Positions 1 to 7,769 of a stretch of 64,000 nucleotides of DNA are shown in pieces. The translations under genes were made by a program, and so were the position numbers. The DNA comes from Actinomycetes bacterium. GTDB lineage: Bacteria; Actinomycetota; Thermoleophilia; RBG-16-64-13. Where the stretch lies: the NCBI GenBank assembly GCA_024637095.1, contig JAGXFV010000049.1:62001-126000 (forward strand), read 5' to 3'. Below the pieces are notes generated by a model. That model was not told the DNA's origin. It ran no database searches and saw only the letters and a program-made list of their open reading frames with translations. The first letter of the stretch is position 1; each line of letters begins with the position of its first letter.

Positions 1-2
1 CG

Positions 3-317
3 GGGCTGGACAAGCTGTTGGCGCTGAACGAACGCGTGCACGACGTCTATCTTCGCCACACCGGCCGCGTGTTCAACCTGGACATGATCCGCACCTACGA
101 GCTGCAGGGCATGGTGGAAGTGGCATTGACCACGGCCGCCGGTGCCCTGAATCGAACCGAATCTCGAGGCTCGCACTCGCGCACCGACTATCTCGCGCGA
201 GACGACGAGAATTGGCTGGCCCATACTCTCGCCTACCGCGAGCCGTACGGCCGTCCGAGGCTGGACCGCAAGCCGGTGACTCTGGGCCTCTACGAACCGC
301 AAGAGCGTAAGTACTAG
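3..317 (+). CDS. Succinate dehydrogenase/fumarate reductase flavoprotein subunit, C-terminal end (5' partial)
   Basis: The reading frame is open from the first bases of the window and ends at TAG 315-317, so only about the last 104 residues are present. They match the C-terminal capping and helical region of SdhA/FrdA flavoproteins: an ESRG-S-H-x-R-x-D segment, the DDENW motif, and a basic tail before the stop. The ESRG/SHSR arginines belong to the family's dicarboxylate and FAD environment. The iron-sulfur subunit follows 12 bases later, which fixes the assignment to a succinate:quinone oxidoreductase or fumarate reductase rather than L-aspartate oxidase. Direction of the reaction (succinate oxidation or fumarate reduction) cannot be told from this fragment. 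The FAD-binding half and any membrane anchor gene lie upstream of the window. Confidence 0.88.
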   Translation, partial: GLDKLLALNERVHDVYLRHTGRVFNLDMIRTYELQGMVEVALTTAAGALNRTESRGSHSRTDYLARDDENWLAHTLAYREPYGRPRLDRKPVTLGLYEPQERKY

Positions 318-329
318 GGAGGAGCGCAG

Positions 330-1049
330 ATGCCGGAAGCCACCTTCCGCATTCACAGGTACGACCCGGAGCGCGACGGCGACCGCCGCTGGCAGGAATT
401 CACCGTTCCGTACGAGAGCAGCCTCACCGTGTTGGAAGGCCTCTTCTACATCCAGGAGAGTCTGGACGGCTCTCTATCTTTTCGCTACTGCTGCCGTGCG
501 GCGGTTTGCGGTTCCTGCGCCATGTACATCAATGGGCGCTACCGTCTTGCCTGTCAGACGAATGTCAAGAATCTGGAGGACGCTCCCATAACGGTGGAGC
601 CGCTGCCACATATGCCGCTGGTCAAGGACCTGGTGTGCGACATGACCGACTTCTTTGCCAAGTATGAGTACGTCAAGCCGTACATCATGCATGACTCAAA
701 GTACCCGGAGAAGGAGACCCTTCAAAGCCCGGAAGACCGGCGCAAGCTGGACAACCCGGTTGACTGCATCCTCTGCGGCTCATGCTACAGTTCCTGCCCA
801 AGTGTGTGGGGAGAAGACAACTATCTCGGTCCCGCCGCGCTGCTCTGGGCTTACCGCTTCGAGGCCGACACCCGAGACGAGGCACGCAAGGCCCGTGTGT
901 CGAGTTTCGACAACGAGCGCGGGGTTTACCGCTGCCACACCATCACCAACTGCGTCGAGGCCTGCCCCAAGGAGTTGAACCCGACAGAGGCGGTTCAATG
1001 GCTCAAGGGAGCAGCCGTTCGCAGGCGGATTTTTGGGCGCTGGAAGTAG
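330..1049 (+). CDS. sdhB: Succinate dehydrogenase/fumarate reductase iron-sulfur subunit
   Basis: This 239-residue protein has the family's usual length. The N-terminal ferredoxin-like domain carries the [2Fe-2S] ligands in the CCRAAVCGSC segment plus a later Cys (RLAC). The C-terminal half has CILCGSCYSSCP and a CHTITNCVEACP segment, which supply ligands for the [4Fe-4S] and [3Fe-4S] clusters. It passes electrons from the flavoprotein to quinone through a membrane anchor that is not in this window. The ATG is preceded by a clear GGGAGGAG ribosome site and lies 12 bases after the flavoprotein stop, so the two are co-transcribed. No SdhC/D-like membrane gene follows; cydAB comes next after 250 bases. 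Confidence 0.94.
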   Translation: MPEATFRIHRYDPERDGDRRWQEFTVPYESSLTVLEGLFYIQESLDGSLSFRYCCRAAVCGSCAMYINGRYRLACQTNVKNLEDAPITVEPLPHMPLVKDLVCDMTDFFAKYEYVKPYIMHDSKYPEKETLQSPEDRRKLDNPVDCILCGSCYSSCPSVWGEDNYLGPAALLWAYRFEADTRDEARKARVSSFDNERGVYRCHTITNCVEACPKELNPTEAVQWLKGAAVRRRIFGRWK

Positions 1050-1161
1050 TCCTTCCAGGAGGGAATGCTCCGGCTCTGGTGATCAGGGTGCTGGGGTTCG
1101 CCGCCGGAGAAGAGGGCGAAGCGGGCTTCGGCGAGAAGTCAGGCGCTGCCCAAGCGGTTCG

Positions 1162-1190
1162 TTGCCCTTCGTCCGCAGCGTGATTATCGA
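1162..1190 (+). promoter_or_regulatory. Possible promoter of cydAB
   Basis: The 250-base gap 1050-1299 holds no gene I can support. Within it TTGCCC (1162-1167) and TATCGA (1185-1190) are 17 bases apart, a weak sigma-70-like pair upstream of cydA. I see no recognisable Rex or Fnr site. Confidence 0.3.
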
Positions 1191-1299
1191 ATAGGTTAGT
1201 GTGGGAAGTCATTTCAGCCTGCGCATCGCCGCGCGGGCGAACCCGCACGGGCAGGATCCGTCCCGCGCTCGCGACACCGGCCAATAGGAGGTTCCTGCC

Positions 1300-2679
1300 A
1301 TGGACGCCGTGATTCTCGCCCGCATTCAGTTCGCCTTCACCATCGGCTTCCACTTCCTCTTCGTGCCGCTGAGCCTGGGATTGTCACTGTTTCTTGTCAT
1401 GGCGGAACGGCGCTACTATCGGACGCGGTCCGAAGCCGACCGCAACGCGGCCCACTTCTGGCTCAAGCTCTTCACCGCGACCTTTGCCATTGGGGTGGCG
1501 ACGGGAATAACCATGGAGTTCGCCTTCGGCACCAACTGGGCCGCCTACTCCCGCTTCGTGGGCGACATCTTCGGAGCTCCTCTCGCGGCCGAGGCGCTCT
1601 TCAGCTTCTTCTTGGAATCGACCTTCCTCGGAGTGTTGCTCTTCGGGAGGAAGAAGGTGTCTCCGCGCTTCTATTACGTGTCGGCCATTTTGGTGACCTT
1701 CGGCGCTCACCTGTCGGCTTTGTGGATCCTCATCGCTAACTCGTGGCAGCAGACCCCCGCCGGCTACGAGATCCAGGATGGCCGCGCAGTGCTGACCGAC
1801 TTCTTCGCCGCCGCCCTCAACGACTCCACGATTCCCCGATTCCTGCATACGGTCTCGGCGACCTGGGCCGCCGGGGCATTCATGGCTGCGGGCATCGCAG
1901 CCTACTACCTGCTAAAAGGCAGGCATCTGCCATTCGCCCGTCGGACCATGGGGGCGGCACTGGTCTTTGGCCTTGCGGTAACCGCGGTCATACCGGTTAT
2001 CGGCCACTTCCATGCGGAGCAGGTGATTGCGACGCAACCGGTGAAGATGGCGGCTTATGAGGGTCAGTTTCAAGCCGCGAAGGCCGACGACTTGGTCATA
2101 TGGGGCTGGATTGACGAGACCGCCGGGGAACTCAAATACCCGATTGCGGTACCGGGGCTAATGGGGCTCTTGACCGGGGGGGAGCAGATCGCGGGCCTGA
2201 ACGACGTGGCCCCGTCCGATCGTCCGCCCTTGCAGTTGACCTTCCAGTCGTACCATCTGATGGTGCTGGTGGGGATGTACTTGGCCGGAGCCATGGCTCT
2301 TGGGCTGCTTCTCAAACTGACCAACCGCCTCGAGAGCAGTCGCTGGTTTCTATGGTTGCTCGTGATCTCTGCGCCGCTGCCCATCCTGGGCAGCGAACTC
2401 GGCTGGATTGCCGCCGAGGTGGGACGCCAACCCTGGATCGTGCAGGACCTCATGCGCACCTCGGACGCCATCTCGCCCGTGGTTCCTGCCGGACAGATCG
2501 CTTTCACGCTGGCCATGTTTGCGGTGGTCTACGCCCTGCTGTTCGTGGTGTTCCTGCGGGTTTTCCTTGGGGTCATCGCCCGGGGGCCCGCGTCCGGAGG
2601 CGAGCCTGCGCTTGACGAGGAGCCGGGACCCTTAGGTGGGCCCGACGACGCCAACCGCGCTCTGCCCGTGGGCGCGTGA
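1300..2679 (+). CDS. cydA: Cytochrome bd ubiquinol oxidase subunit I
   Basis: A 459-residue polytopic membrane protein. The N-terminus has the typical CydA opening (ARIQFAFTIGFHFLFVPLSLG) with the haem b595 histidine, and the C-terminal half has the diagnostic GRQPW motif (EVGRQPWIVQDLMRT). Length matches the short-Q-loop group of Gram-positive bd oxidases rather than the about 520-residue E. coli type. With CydB it oxidises quinol and reduces oxygen to water at the membrane with high affinity and without proton pumping. ATG 1300 follows AGGAGG at good spacing. cydB follows after 19 bases; no cydDC assembly genes are adjacent. Confidence 0.96.
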   Translation: MDAVILARIQFAFTIGFHFLFVPLSLGLSLFLVMAERRYYRTRSEADRNAAHFWLKLFTATFAIGVATGITMEFAFGTNWAAYSRFVGDIFGAPLAAEALFSFFLESTFLGVLLFGRKKVSPRFYYVSAILVTFGAHLSALWILIANSWQQTPAGYEIQDGRAVLTDFFAAALNDSTIPRFLHTVSATWAAGAFMAAGIAAYYLLKGRHLPFARRTMGAALVFGLAVTAVIPVIGHFHAEQVIATQPVKMAAYEGQFQAAKADDLVIWGWIDETAGELKYPIAVPGLMGLLTGGEQIAGLNDVAPSDRPPLQLTFQSYHLMVLVGMYLAGAMALGLLLKLTNRLESSRWFLWLLVISAPLPILGSELGWIAAEVGRQPWIVQDLMRTSDAISPVVPAGQIAFTLAMFAVVYALLFVVFLRVFLGVIARGPASGGEPALDEEPGPLGGPDDANRALPVGA

Positions 2680-2698
2680 CGAGGAAGGAAGTAGAACG

Positions 2699-3709
2699 AT
2701 GGATCTTCAGTTGATCTGGTACCTGCTCATCGGCGTTCTTCTGGTCGGCTACGCTGTCCTCGACGGCTACGATCTGGGCGTGGGCATCCTCTATCCGTTC
2801 GTTACCCGCACTGAGAACGAGAAACGGGAGTTGCGGACTGCGATCGGTCCCGTTTGGGACGGGAACGAGGTCTGGCTGATCACCGCGGGCGGGGCCTTGT
2901 TCGCCGCCTTCCCCTTCGTCTACGCGACGGTCTTCAGCGGTTTCTACCTCGCGATCATGCTGCTGCTGTTCTCGCTGATCTTCCGGGCGGTCTCGGTCGA
3001 ATATCGGTCCAAGGACCCTGCTTGGAGGGGGGTCTGGGACAGGGTCTTCTTCGTCTCGAGCGCTCTGATCGCCCTGCTGTTGGGCGTGGTGGTCGGCAAC
3101 CTCGTGCGGGGGGTGCCACTCACCGCTGCGGGCGAGTTCGACGGTAACTTCTTTACCCTACTTCATCCTTATCCCCTGTTGGTGGGCGTGGTGACCGTGG
3201 CCATGTTCGTGGTTCACGGCGCCGCCTGGGGAGCCTTGCGCACCCAAGGGGATTTGAGGGACCGCCTGGTAAGGGCGCGCAAGCTGGGCGCCCCGGTGTT
3301 CCTCGGGCTGTTCGCCTTGACGACCGCGGCCACCTTTCTTGCCGCGCCGGACCGCATGGACAGCATCTTTGGTTCGGTGCTTGGGTGGTTGATGCTGCTT
3401 CTCGTGGTGGCCGGACTGGTGGCCCCCTTGGTGCGGGCGATGTCGGAGCGGGCGGTCTTCCTCGCCTCGGCGGGGACGGTGCTAGGGCTGGTCGGTGTCT
3501 GGGCTGTGGGCAACTATCCGAACCTGGTGCCTGCGATAAACAATGCCGAATACAGCCTCACCACGGAGACCTCCTCCTCGGATCTGACGCTGACGGTGAT
3601 GCTGATCGTCGCTGTGATCGGGGTTCCCATAGTGATCGCATATACCGTGCTGGTACATTACGTGTTTAGCGGGAAGGTGGAACTGGAGTCCGACGGCGAG
3701 GGCTACTGA
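2699..3709 (+). CDS. cydB: Cytochrome bd ubiquinol oxidase subunit II
   Basis: 336 residues with about eight hydrophobic segments. The N-terminus contains the CydB signature LDGYDLGVGIL, followed by GPVWDGNEVWLI, which is strongly conserved in the family. I place the start at ATG 2699 (MDLQLIWYLL) because GAGGAAGG lies just upstream; an in-frame ATG at 2636 would overlap the end of cydA and add a non-family extension. It is the partner of CydA in the bd-type terminal oxidase. A GC-rich hairpin near 3797-3823 separates it from the convergent ric-like gene. Confidence 0.95.
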   Translation: MDLQLIWYLLIGVLLVGYAVLDGYDLGVGILYPFVTRTENEKRELRTAIGPVWDGNEVWLITAGGALFAAFPFVYATVFSGFYLAIMLLLFSLIFRAVSVEYRSKDPAWRGVWDRVFFVSSALIALLLGVVVGNLVRGVPLTAAGEFDGNFFTLLHPYPLLVGVVTVAMFVVHGAAWGALRTQGDLRDRLVRARKLGAPVFLGLFALTTAATFLAAPDRMDSIFGSVLGWLMLLLVVAGLVAPLVRAMSERAVFLASAGTVLGLVGVWAVGNYPNLVPAINNAEYSLTTETSSSDLTLTVMLIVAVIGVPIVIAYTVLVHYVFSGKVELESDGEGY

Positions 3710-3796
3710 TCCCCGAGGCCGAGAGTCGACTCCCCGACCCGGCGAATAACTGCGACCCTAGGTGCGGCGGCGGGGCTCGCTAACCCCAGTTGAGGG

Positions 3797-3823
3797 GCCC
3801 TCGCGCAAGCTACCCGCGAGGGC
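3797..3823. terminator. Hairpin between convergent cydB and ric
   Basis: A perfect 9-bp stem (GCCCTCGCG paired with CGCGAGGGC) with a 9-base loop sits between the two convergent stops. There is no clear T-tract on either side, so it is only a candidate bidirectional terminator. Confidence 0.4.
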
Positions 3824-3838
3824 GACCCAGCCGGGTTC

Positions 3839-4588
3839 TCAGCTCGAAGCCAAACGTGCGAGCGCTTCGCGCACCTCGGGAATCAGAATGTTGTTTTCCA
3901 GGTGGACGTGGCGGTGGATGTCGGCCTCGAGCGCAGCCAGCGTCTCGTAGAGCCCGCCGTAGGTGGCGCAGGCGTCCTCGGGGAGGCCATATCCGTCAGC
4001 GATCCTCCGCATTTCCTGGAGGAGACCCCCGGCCACGTCGTGGTCCGCTTCCAGGCCGTCCAACCAATCGAGCAGCTCGGGTGGCGGCGGCCCGAGTGCG
4101 CCTTCTTCGGCCTCCTCGCCCGGAGTGCCCTCGCCCAATGAGTCACGGATGGCCGGGAAGATCACCGTCTCCTCCCGCTCGAGATGAGCCAGCAGATCGT
4201 TCCGTAGACGCTGGAAGACCCGTCCCAGGTCGAACAGTTCTGAATGCCGGTCGCCGTGAACCTGGATCACCTTGGCCAGGGCGGCTCCGGCTTTGGGGAG
4301 CTCTTCCCGCAGGTATTCATGGTGCGCCTGCTCGATGTGGCGGGTGAGCCCCGCCGGAGAGTAGCGTGACCAGTCTTCGTGGAGGGAGTCCTCCCCCTGC
4401 TGAGCTTCGGCCGCAGCCTCGATCTCGGCGATCAGGTCGCCCACCGATAGCTTCGTGCCTTGGACCGCTTCGGATAGTGGCCGGTCTCCCCCGCAGCAAA
4501 AGTCGACACCGTATCTCTCAAAGACCACCAATGAAGCCGGGATGTCGCGAGCGACGTCTCGTATCTTTGATGAAGCCGTAATCGTCAT
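3839..4588 (-). CDS. ric: Iron-sulfur cluster repair di-iron protein (Ric/ScdA/YtfE family)
   Basis: About 249 residues. The N-terminal DUF542/ScdA_N domain has the family CCGG motif (VDFCCGG), and the rest is a hemerythrin-like four-helix bundle with spaced histidines and carboxylates (HIEQAHHEYL, VHGDRHSELFDL, HLEREETVIFP, LEADHD, HRHVHLENNILIP) that would hold a di-iron centre. Family members repair iron-sulfur clusters damaged by nitric oxide or oxidants. I chose ATG 4588 (MTITASSK) because GGAGGAGG precedes it; the frame extends further upstream but without a ribosome site. Its place next to cydAB is sensible, since bd oxidase tolerates nitric oxide, but they are convergent and not an operon. 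Confidence 0.9.
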   Translation of the reverse strand: MTITASSKIRDVARDIPASLVVFERYGVDFCCGGDRPLSEAVQGTKLSVGDLIAEIEAAAEAQQGEDSLHEDWSRYSPAGLTRHIEQAHHEYLREELPKAGAALAKVIQVHGDRHSELFDLGRVFQRLRNDLLAHLEREETVIFPAIRDSLGEGTPGEEAEEGALGPPPPELLDWLDGLEADHDVAGGLLQEMRRIADGYGLPEDACATYGGLYETLAALEADIHRHVHLENNILIPEVREALARLASS

Positions 4589-4705
4589 TGAAGCGCCTCC
4601 TCCTCCGACCAGCGGTCGTGTTGGTCTATTCATACCCTTAAGGGGTGGGGGTGGTAACGGACAGGCGCAGGTAGTCGGCACCGTGGGGTCTTGCGCATGG
4701 GACGA

Positions 4706-4740
4706 AAAAGGAGTGCCGGGCCATCGGGCGGCCCGGCACT
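4706..4740 (-). terminator. Rho-independent terminator of the 4.7-11.4 kb operon
   Basis: An 11-bp perfect stem (4712-4722 with 4730-4740, AGTGCCGGGCC) has a 7-base loop. Read on the minus strand it is followed by CCTTTTTC, a proper T-tract, 30 bases after the stop of the UroD-like gene. It closes the six-gene operon that begins near 11.36 kb. Confidence 0.85.
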
Positions 4741-4769
4741 CTCCAAGCGACTCGTGTAGCTGTTGCGCG

Positions 4770-5840
4770 CTAGCTCAGCGGATAGCGCCCGTACTCCTCG
4801 GCCGCCTCCATCATGGCGATCGCGTTCAGCAGCGGACCGTTTGGCGGGAACTCGCACCCGGTGGAAAGGATGTACCCACCGCCCGGGCCGAGGACCCGGA
4901 TCTGCTCCTTACAGGCTTCCTTCACCTGCTCGGGGGTGTGGAGAATCATGTCCGGGCTCGGCGGCATGTAGCCGATCAGGCAGACCTTGCTCCCGTACTT
5001 CTCCTTGAGCTCCTCAGGGGTCTTGCAGTCGTCCGGAAGCCATGCGAAAGAGATCGCCGCGGGATCCATGGCCTCTATCTGGACGTCGAAGTACACGTCG
5101 TTACCGCAATTGTGTACGATCGGCAGCATGTTGTTCTTCCGGCACCGGTCGGCGATCTCGGTCGTGAAGGGTCCCTCCATCTTCTTCCAGAGGTCCTTGC
5201 TCATGATGGATCCAGAGGCGAAGAGGGTGTCCAGCACGATGGCATGAGCTCCCGTTTCGCCGAGGGCGTCGATTTGTTCCAGAAGGACGTCGGTGACGAT
5301 CCGGCACGCGGCCCTAACTTCGTCCGGGCTCTTCATGCAGTCCAGGAACAACTTCTCTGCGCTCCGGAGCATGGCAAGGATACCCAGCGGACCGTAGAGG
5401 AAGGTCATGACGGCGGTGCGGTCGCCCATCGCCTTCATCACGCCGTCGGTGTAGCGCTGCAGGTATCTCATCCGCGTAGCCTTGCGGGGGTCGATGTGCT
5501 CGAGCTTCTTGTAGTCCTCGACCGTCTTGATGAGGGGACTGCCGTAGACGGGATGTGGCGTGTCTTCGAGCGGGTACACCATCTCGGCGCCGAAGTCCGC
5601 CGCCTCGACCGAGAGGTCGACGAGCATCAGCACGCCATCCATGCCGATCAGCTTCTCGGCATGGATCATCGACTCGATTGCGAGGTCCGCGTCCTGGGCC
5701 CATTCCTGGTAGCTAATGCCGAGGACCCGCCGGGCCGCTGCACAGACCAGTGGACCCGCCGGCACGCGGTCGGCTTCCTTGAATTGCAATGCGGCGACGA
5801 CTCGCTCTAGACCCGTCATTTGTTCGGTTCTTATTGCCAA
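4770..5840 (-). CDS. UroD-fold methyltransferase (MtaA/CmuA-like), uroporphyrinogen decarboxylase family
   Basis: 356 residues of the UroD superfamily. True haem-pathway HemE is unlikely. The protein has His243-x-Cys245 (VHNCGND) and a distant Cys329 (TGCEFPPNGP), which is the zinc-binding H-x-C...C pattern of the methylcorrinoid-dependent methyltransferases (MtaA, MtbA, CmuA). Those enzymes move a methyl group between a corrinoid protein and a thiol or pterin. No corrinoid-binding protein is encoded nearby, so the acceptor is unknown. TTG 5840 follows AGGGGGA at normal spacing; ATG 5819 is an alternative start. It is the last gene of a six-gene minus-strand operon with two P-loop GTPases and a MoxR/VWA pair, 79 bases after the GTPase stop, and is followed by a strong terminator. 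Confidence 0.85.
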   Translation of the reverse strand: MAIRTEQMTGLERVVAALQFKEADRVPAGPLVCAAARRVLGISYQEWAQDADLAIESMIHAEKLIGMDGVLMLVDLSVEAADFGAEMVYPLEDTPHPVYGSPLIKTVEDYKKLEHIDPRKATRMRYLQRYTDGVMKAMGDRTAVMTFLYGPLGILAMLRSAEKLFLDCMKSPDEVRAACRIVTDVLLEQIDALGETGAHAIVLDTLFASGSIMSKDLWKKMEGPFTTEIADRCRKNNMLPIVHNCGNDVYFDVQIEAMDPAAISFAWLPDDCKTPEELKEKYGSKVCLIGYMPPSPDMILHTPEQVKEACKEQIRVLGPGGGYILSTGCEFPPNGPLLNAIAMMEAAEEYGRYPLS

Positions 5841-5919
5841 TACTGTTCCCCCTGTGCCGGAACGCTCCTGTTCTCGCGCTCCACGCTTGTACGTCTCGAA
5901 TCGATCGTGGCGGTATTCG

Positions 5920-6546
5920 CTAGGTGCTTTGTCCCTTCACCTCCTCGCTCGACTCTCCCAGTAGAGTTGAAATTAGCTCCTCCGCGCCCTCTCCTGTGCG
6001 GAAACTGGCACGGAACAGACGACCCTGCGGCCTCGACCCGTGGATCGCCTCTTCGATGGCGGCGAGGGCATCCGGGGATGACCGGTCGATCTTTGTGATC
6101 GCGACCAGATCCGCCTGCTGAAGCTGTTGCTCGGTTATGTGCGCCATCTCGATACCGAAAGTGTGCTCTCGATTGTTGGGATCGAGCAGCAGGAGAATCT
6201 GGCCGGCCCGGATTCTTCCCAGCCGATCGGCCCCAGCGACCGCAGCCCTGATCTCCCTGGGGATGACGATCCCGGCGGGCTCGGCCAGGACGTATTCGAG
6301 CCGCTCCCTGTAGAGTTCGCTGAGCGCCCCTGCGAAGCTCCCGGCCTCGCTGCAGCCGATTCACCCACCGCCGATGCTCCGGATGGGGAACCGCTCCATT
6401 ATCGTGTCGGTCTCCGGTTGGACTTCGCCGGAGTCGTTGATGACCGCGCCCGCCCGCCCGCCGCGGCGGGCGATCTCCTCGAGTGCGGCCAGAATAGCGG
6501 TTGATTTGCCCGCGCCCAACATGCCGATTACCGAAAGGACCTTCAC
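5920..6546 (-). CDS. Probable selenocysteine-containing CobW/HypB-like GTPase (in-frame TGA at codon 62)
   Basis: Reading from GTG 6546 gives a P-loop GTPase start (GMLGAGKST, residues 8-16). Codon 62 is TGA (6363-6361), and the same frame then stays open for 146 codons to TAG at 5920. Across the TGA it reads IGGG-[TGA]-IGC, which aligns with IGGGCICC of the paralogue at 7066-7761, so the TGA stands at the first Cys of the CxCC metal motif. Similarity continues afterwards: LAEPAGIVIPREI here against LVEPTGVAIPRQV in the paralogue, and a G4 motif TKID at residues 151-154. A hairpin starting 10 bases after the TGA meets bacterial SECIS criteria. Total length would be 208 residues. The GTG start overlaps the preceding stop by four bases (GTGA). 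Alternatives are a recent nonsense mutation or a base error. No sel genes are in the window. Confidence 0.72.
6332..6350 (-). promoter_or_regulatory. Candidate bacterial SECIS element
   Basis: In the minus-strand RNA, GCGAGGC (6350-6344) pairs with GCUUCGC (6338-6332) through seven pairs, one of them G-U, around a 5-base loop CGGGA. Seventeen bases separate the UGA from the loop, and the second loop base is G. These values fall inside the published bSECIS pattern (loop 3-14 bases, G in the first two positions, 16-37 bases from UGA), at its short-distance edge. The loop lacks the GU of the E. coli fdhF element. Confidence 0.6.
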
Positions 6547-7064
6547 CGCTGGGGATCCTCTTGCTCGGGTTCGTTCTCGAACTGCGCCTGAAGTTGGGCG
6601 ATGTGCTCCTCGTCGCTCGCGAAGTCGTACTCGTCGAAGTAGAGGTGCTCGCGCTCTTTGACCACGCGGAGCCGGTGCCTCTCGGCCAGACTGTGAGCCG
6701 CCGCGAGCGTTGCCTGCTTGACCTCCTCTTCAGAGATGCCCTGAACTATGGAGTTGATGGCGACATACAGGTCCTTGGCCGGTCCGCGCAGCTCACCGTG
6801 ACTGGCCGCAGGGTGCTTCACCCCGATGGTGTCGGCTTTGAGCGTGCCCTGTGAGCACACCAGGTGAGACTTGATGTGTCCCACGAAGCGTGCTCCCCGG
6901 GCGACGCAGTCCCGGGCTATCTCGTCCATCATCTCGCGCAGGAGCCCGGCGATCTCCTCTGGGGGAAGGGGTTTCTCCGCGTGCAGCTTGACTGCGACTC
7001 CGTAGCCGCTAACGCCGTGATCGAGATAGCAGGCGTCGTCCAACAGATTCTCCTCCTCGGGCAA
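6543..7064 (-). CDS. Unknown 173-residue protein between the two GTPases
   Basis: I do not recognise this family. TTG 7064 is the likely start, with GGAGGTGA eight bases upstream and the preceding GTPase stop only two bases away; the frame runs further upstream but would then overlap that GTPase. The protein is soluble and mixed alpha/beta. Its middle has a cluster of potential metal ligands: His, Cys and Asp within the stretch HIKSHLVCSQG...DTIGVKHPAASHGEL. The C-terminus is acidic (EPEQEDPQR). Its stop overlaps the start of the selenoprotein-like GTPase, so the two are translationally coupled. Position between two metallochaperone-type GTPases suggests a partner, substrate or adaptor in metal or cofactor handling, which is inference. 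Confidence 0.75.
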   Translation of the reverse strand: MPEEENLLDDACYLDHGVSGYGVAVKLHAEKPLPPEEIAGLLREMMDEIARDCVARGARFVGHIKSHLVCSQGTLKADTIGVKHPAASHGELRGPAKDLYVAINSIVQGISEEEVKQATLAAAHSLAERHRLRVVKEREHLYFDEYDFASDEEHIAQLQAQFENEPEQEDPQR

Positions 7065-7065
7065 G

Positions 7066-7761
7066 CTACTCACCTCCCTGCCGTGTGGCGCTGTCAGGAT
7101 CGATGCCGCCCCTATTTGCCGCATCCCCCCCGGCCTCAGTACCGGGTGCGATTCGCTCGAGCAGTTGATCGACGCCTCGACCGGTGGTTGCGGAGACAGC
7201 GATGAACTCGGCCGTGGGGATGACCTCACGGGCCGCCGCTCGGGCGAACTCCAGCTGCGCTTCGTTGACCGCATCCGCTTTGGACACAGCCACGATGTCC
7301 GCGTCAGAGAGCTGTGCCGTGACCAGCCGCCCCATGAGCTCCGGATCCAGCAGCTCTTCAGGCCGGGTTGAATCAAAGAGGACAATGACGGGGCCGGCTT
7401 CGATGGTAACCGTCCTCCCGCTCATTGCGGCAGCGGCTTTGACCTGCCGGGGAATCGCTACTCCGGTGGGTTCGACGAGGACCAAATCTGGGCTGAAGGT
7501 GCGGGCCAGATCGGCGATGGATTTGGCGAAGGCCGTCGCTACTTCGCAGCAGATGCACCCTCCTCCGATGTCTTTCACCTTCATTCCCGACTCCTCCATT
7601 ACCTTGCCGTCTACGGGAATCTCGCCGATCTCGTTGACCACCATGGCGATCTTGAGACCCCGTTCCTCACTCAGGCGGCGGGAGAGCTGGAGCAGTAGGG
7701 TGGTCTTCCCGCTTCCAAGGAATCCCGCTATCTGGACCACTCGCAAGTTCTGTTTGGCCAT
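7066..7761 (-). CDS. CobW/COG0523-like P-loop GTPase, putative metallochaperone
   Basis: 231 residues. The Walker A is GFLGSGKTT (residues 12-20), and the metal motif GGGCICC places Cys69, Cys71 and Cys72 in the CxCC pattern of COG0523 G3E GTPases. A G4-like SKAD and a LVEPTGVAIP segment follow. The usual CobW C-terminal domain of about 100 residues is missing, so the protein is a minimal G-domain like HypB or UreG. Family members deliver or gate metals (Ni, Co, Zn) using GTP. It starts eight bases after the VWA gene and is followed by the unknown 173-residue gene. The paralogue two genes on has Sec (TGA) at the position of Cys69 and Gly at that of Cys71. Confidence 0.9.
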   Translation of the reverse strand: MAKQNLRVVQIAGFLGSGKTTLLLQLSRRLSEERGLKIAMVVNEIGEIPVDGKVMEESGMKVKDIGGGCICCEVATAFAKSIADLARTFSPDLVLVEPTGVAIPRQVKAAAAMSGRTVTIEAGPVIVLFDSTRPEELLDPELMGRLVTAQLSDADIVAVSKADAVNEAQLEFARAAAREVIPTAEFIAVSATTGRGVDQLLERIAPGTEAGGDAANRGGIDPDSATRQGGE

Positions 7762-7769
7762 GGGGCCTC

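Noticed and set aside
4455..5810. 451-residue plus-strand open frame opposite the UroD-like gene
   Set aside because: Composition is that of an antisense frame, and it crosses the terminator and two genes on the other strand.
5831..6368. Frameshifted or broken GTPase, with separate 61- and 75-residue pieces and overlapping frames at 5831-6364 and 6135-6368
   Set aside because: Both GTPase pieces are in the same frame with only the TGA between them, so no frameshift is needed. The other frames are low-complexity shadows without motifs.
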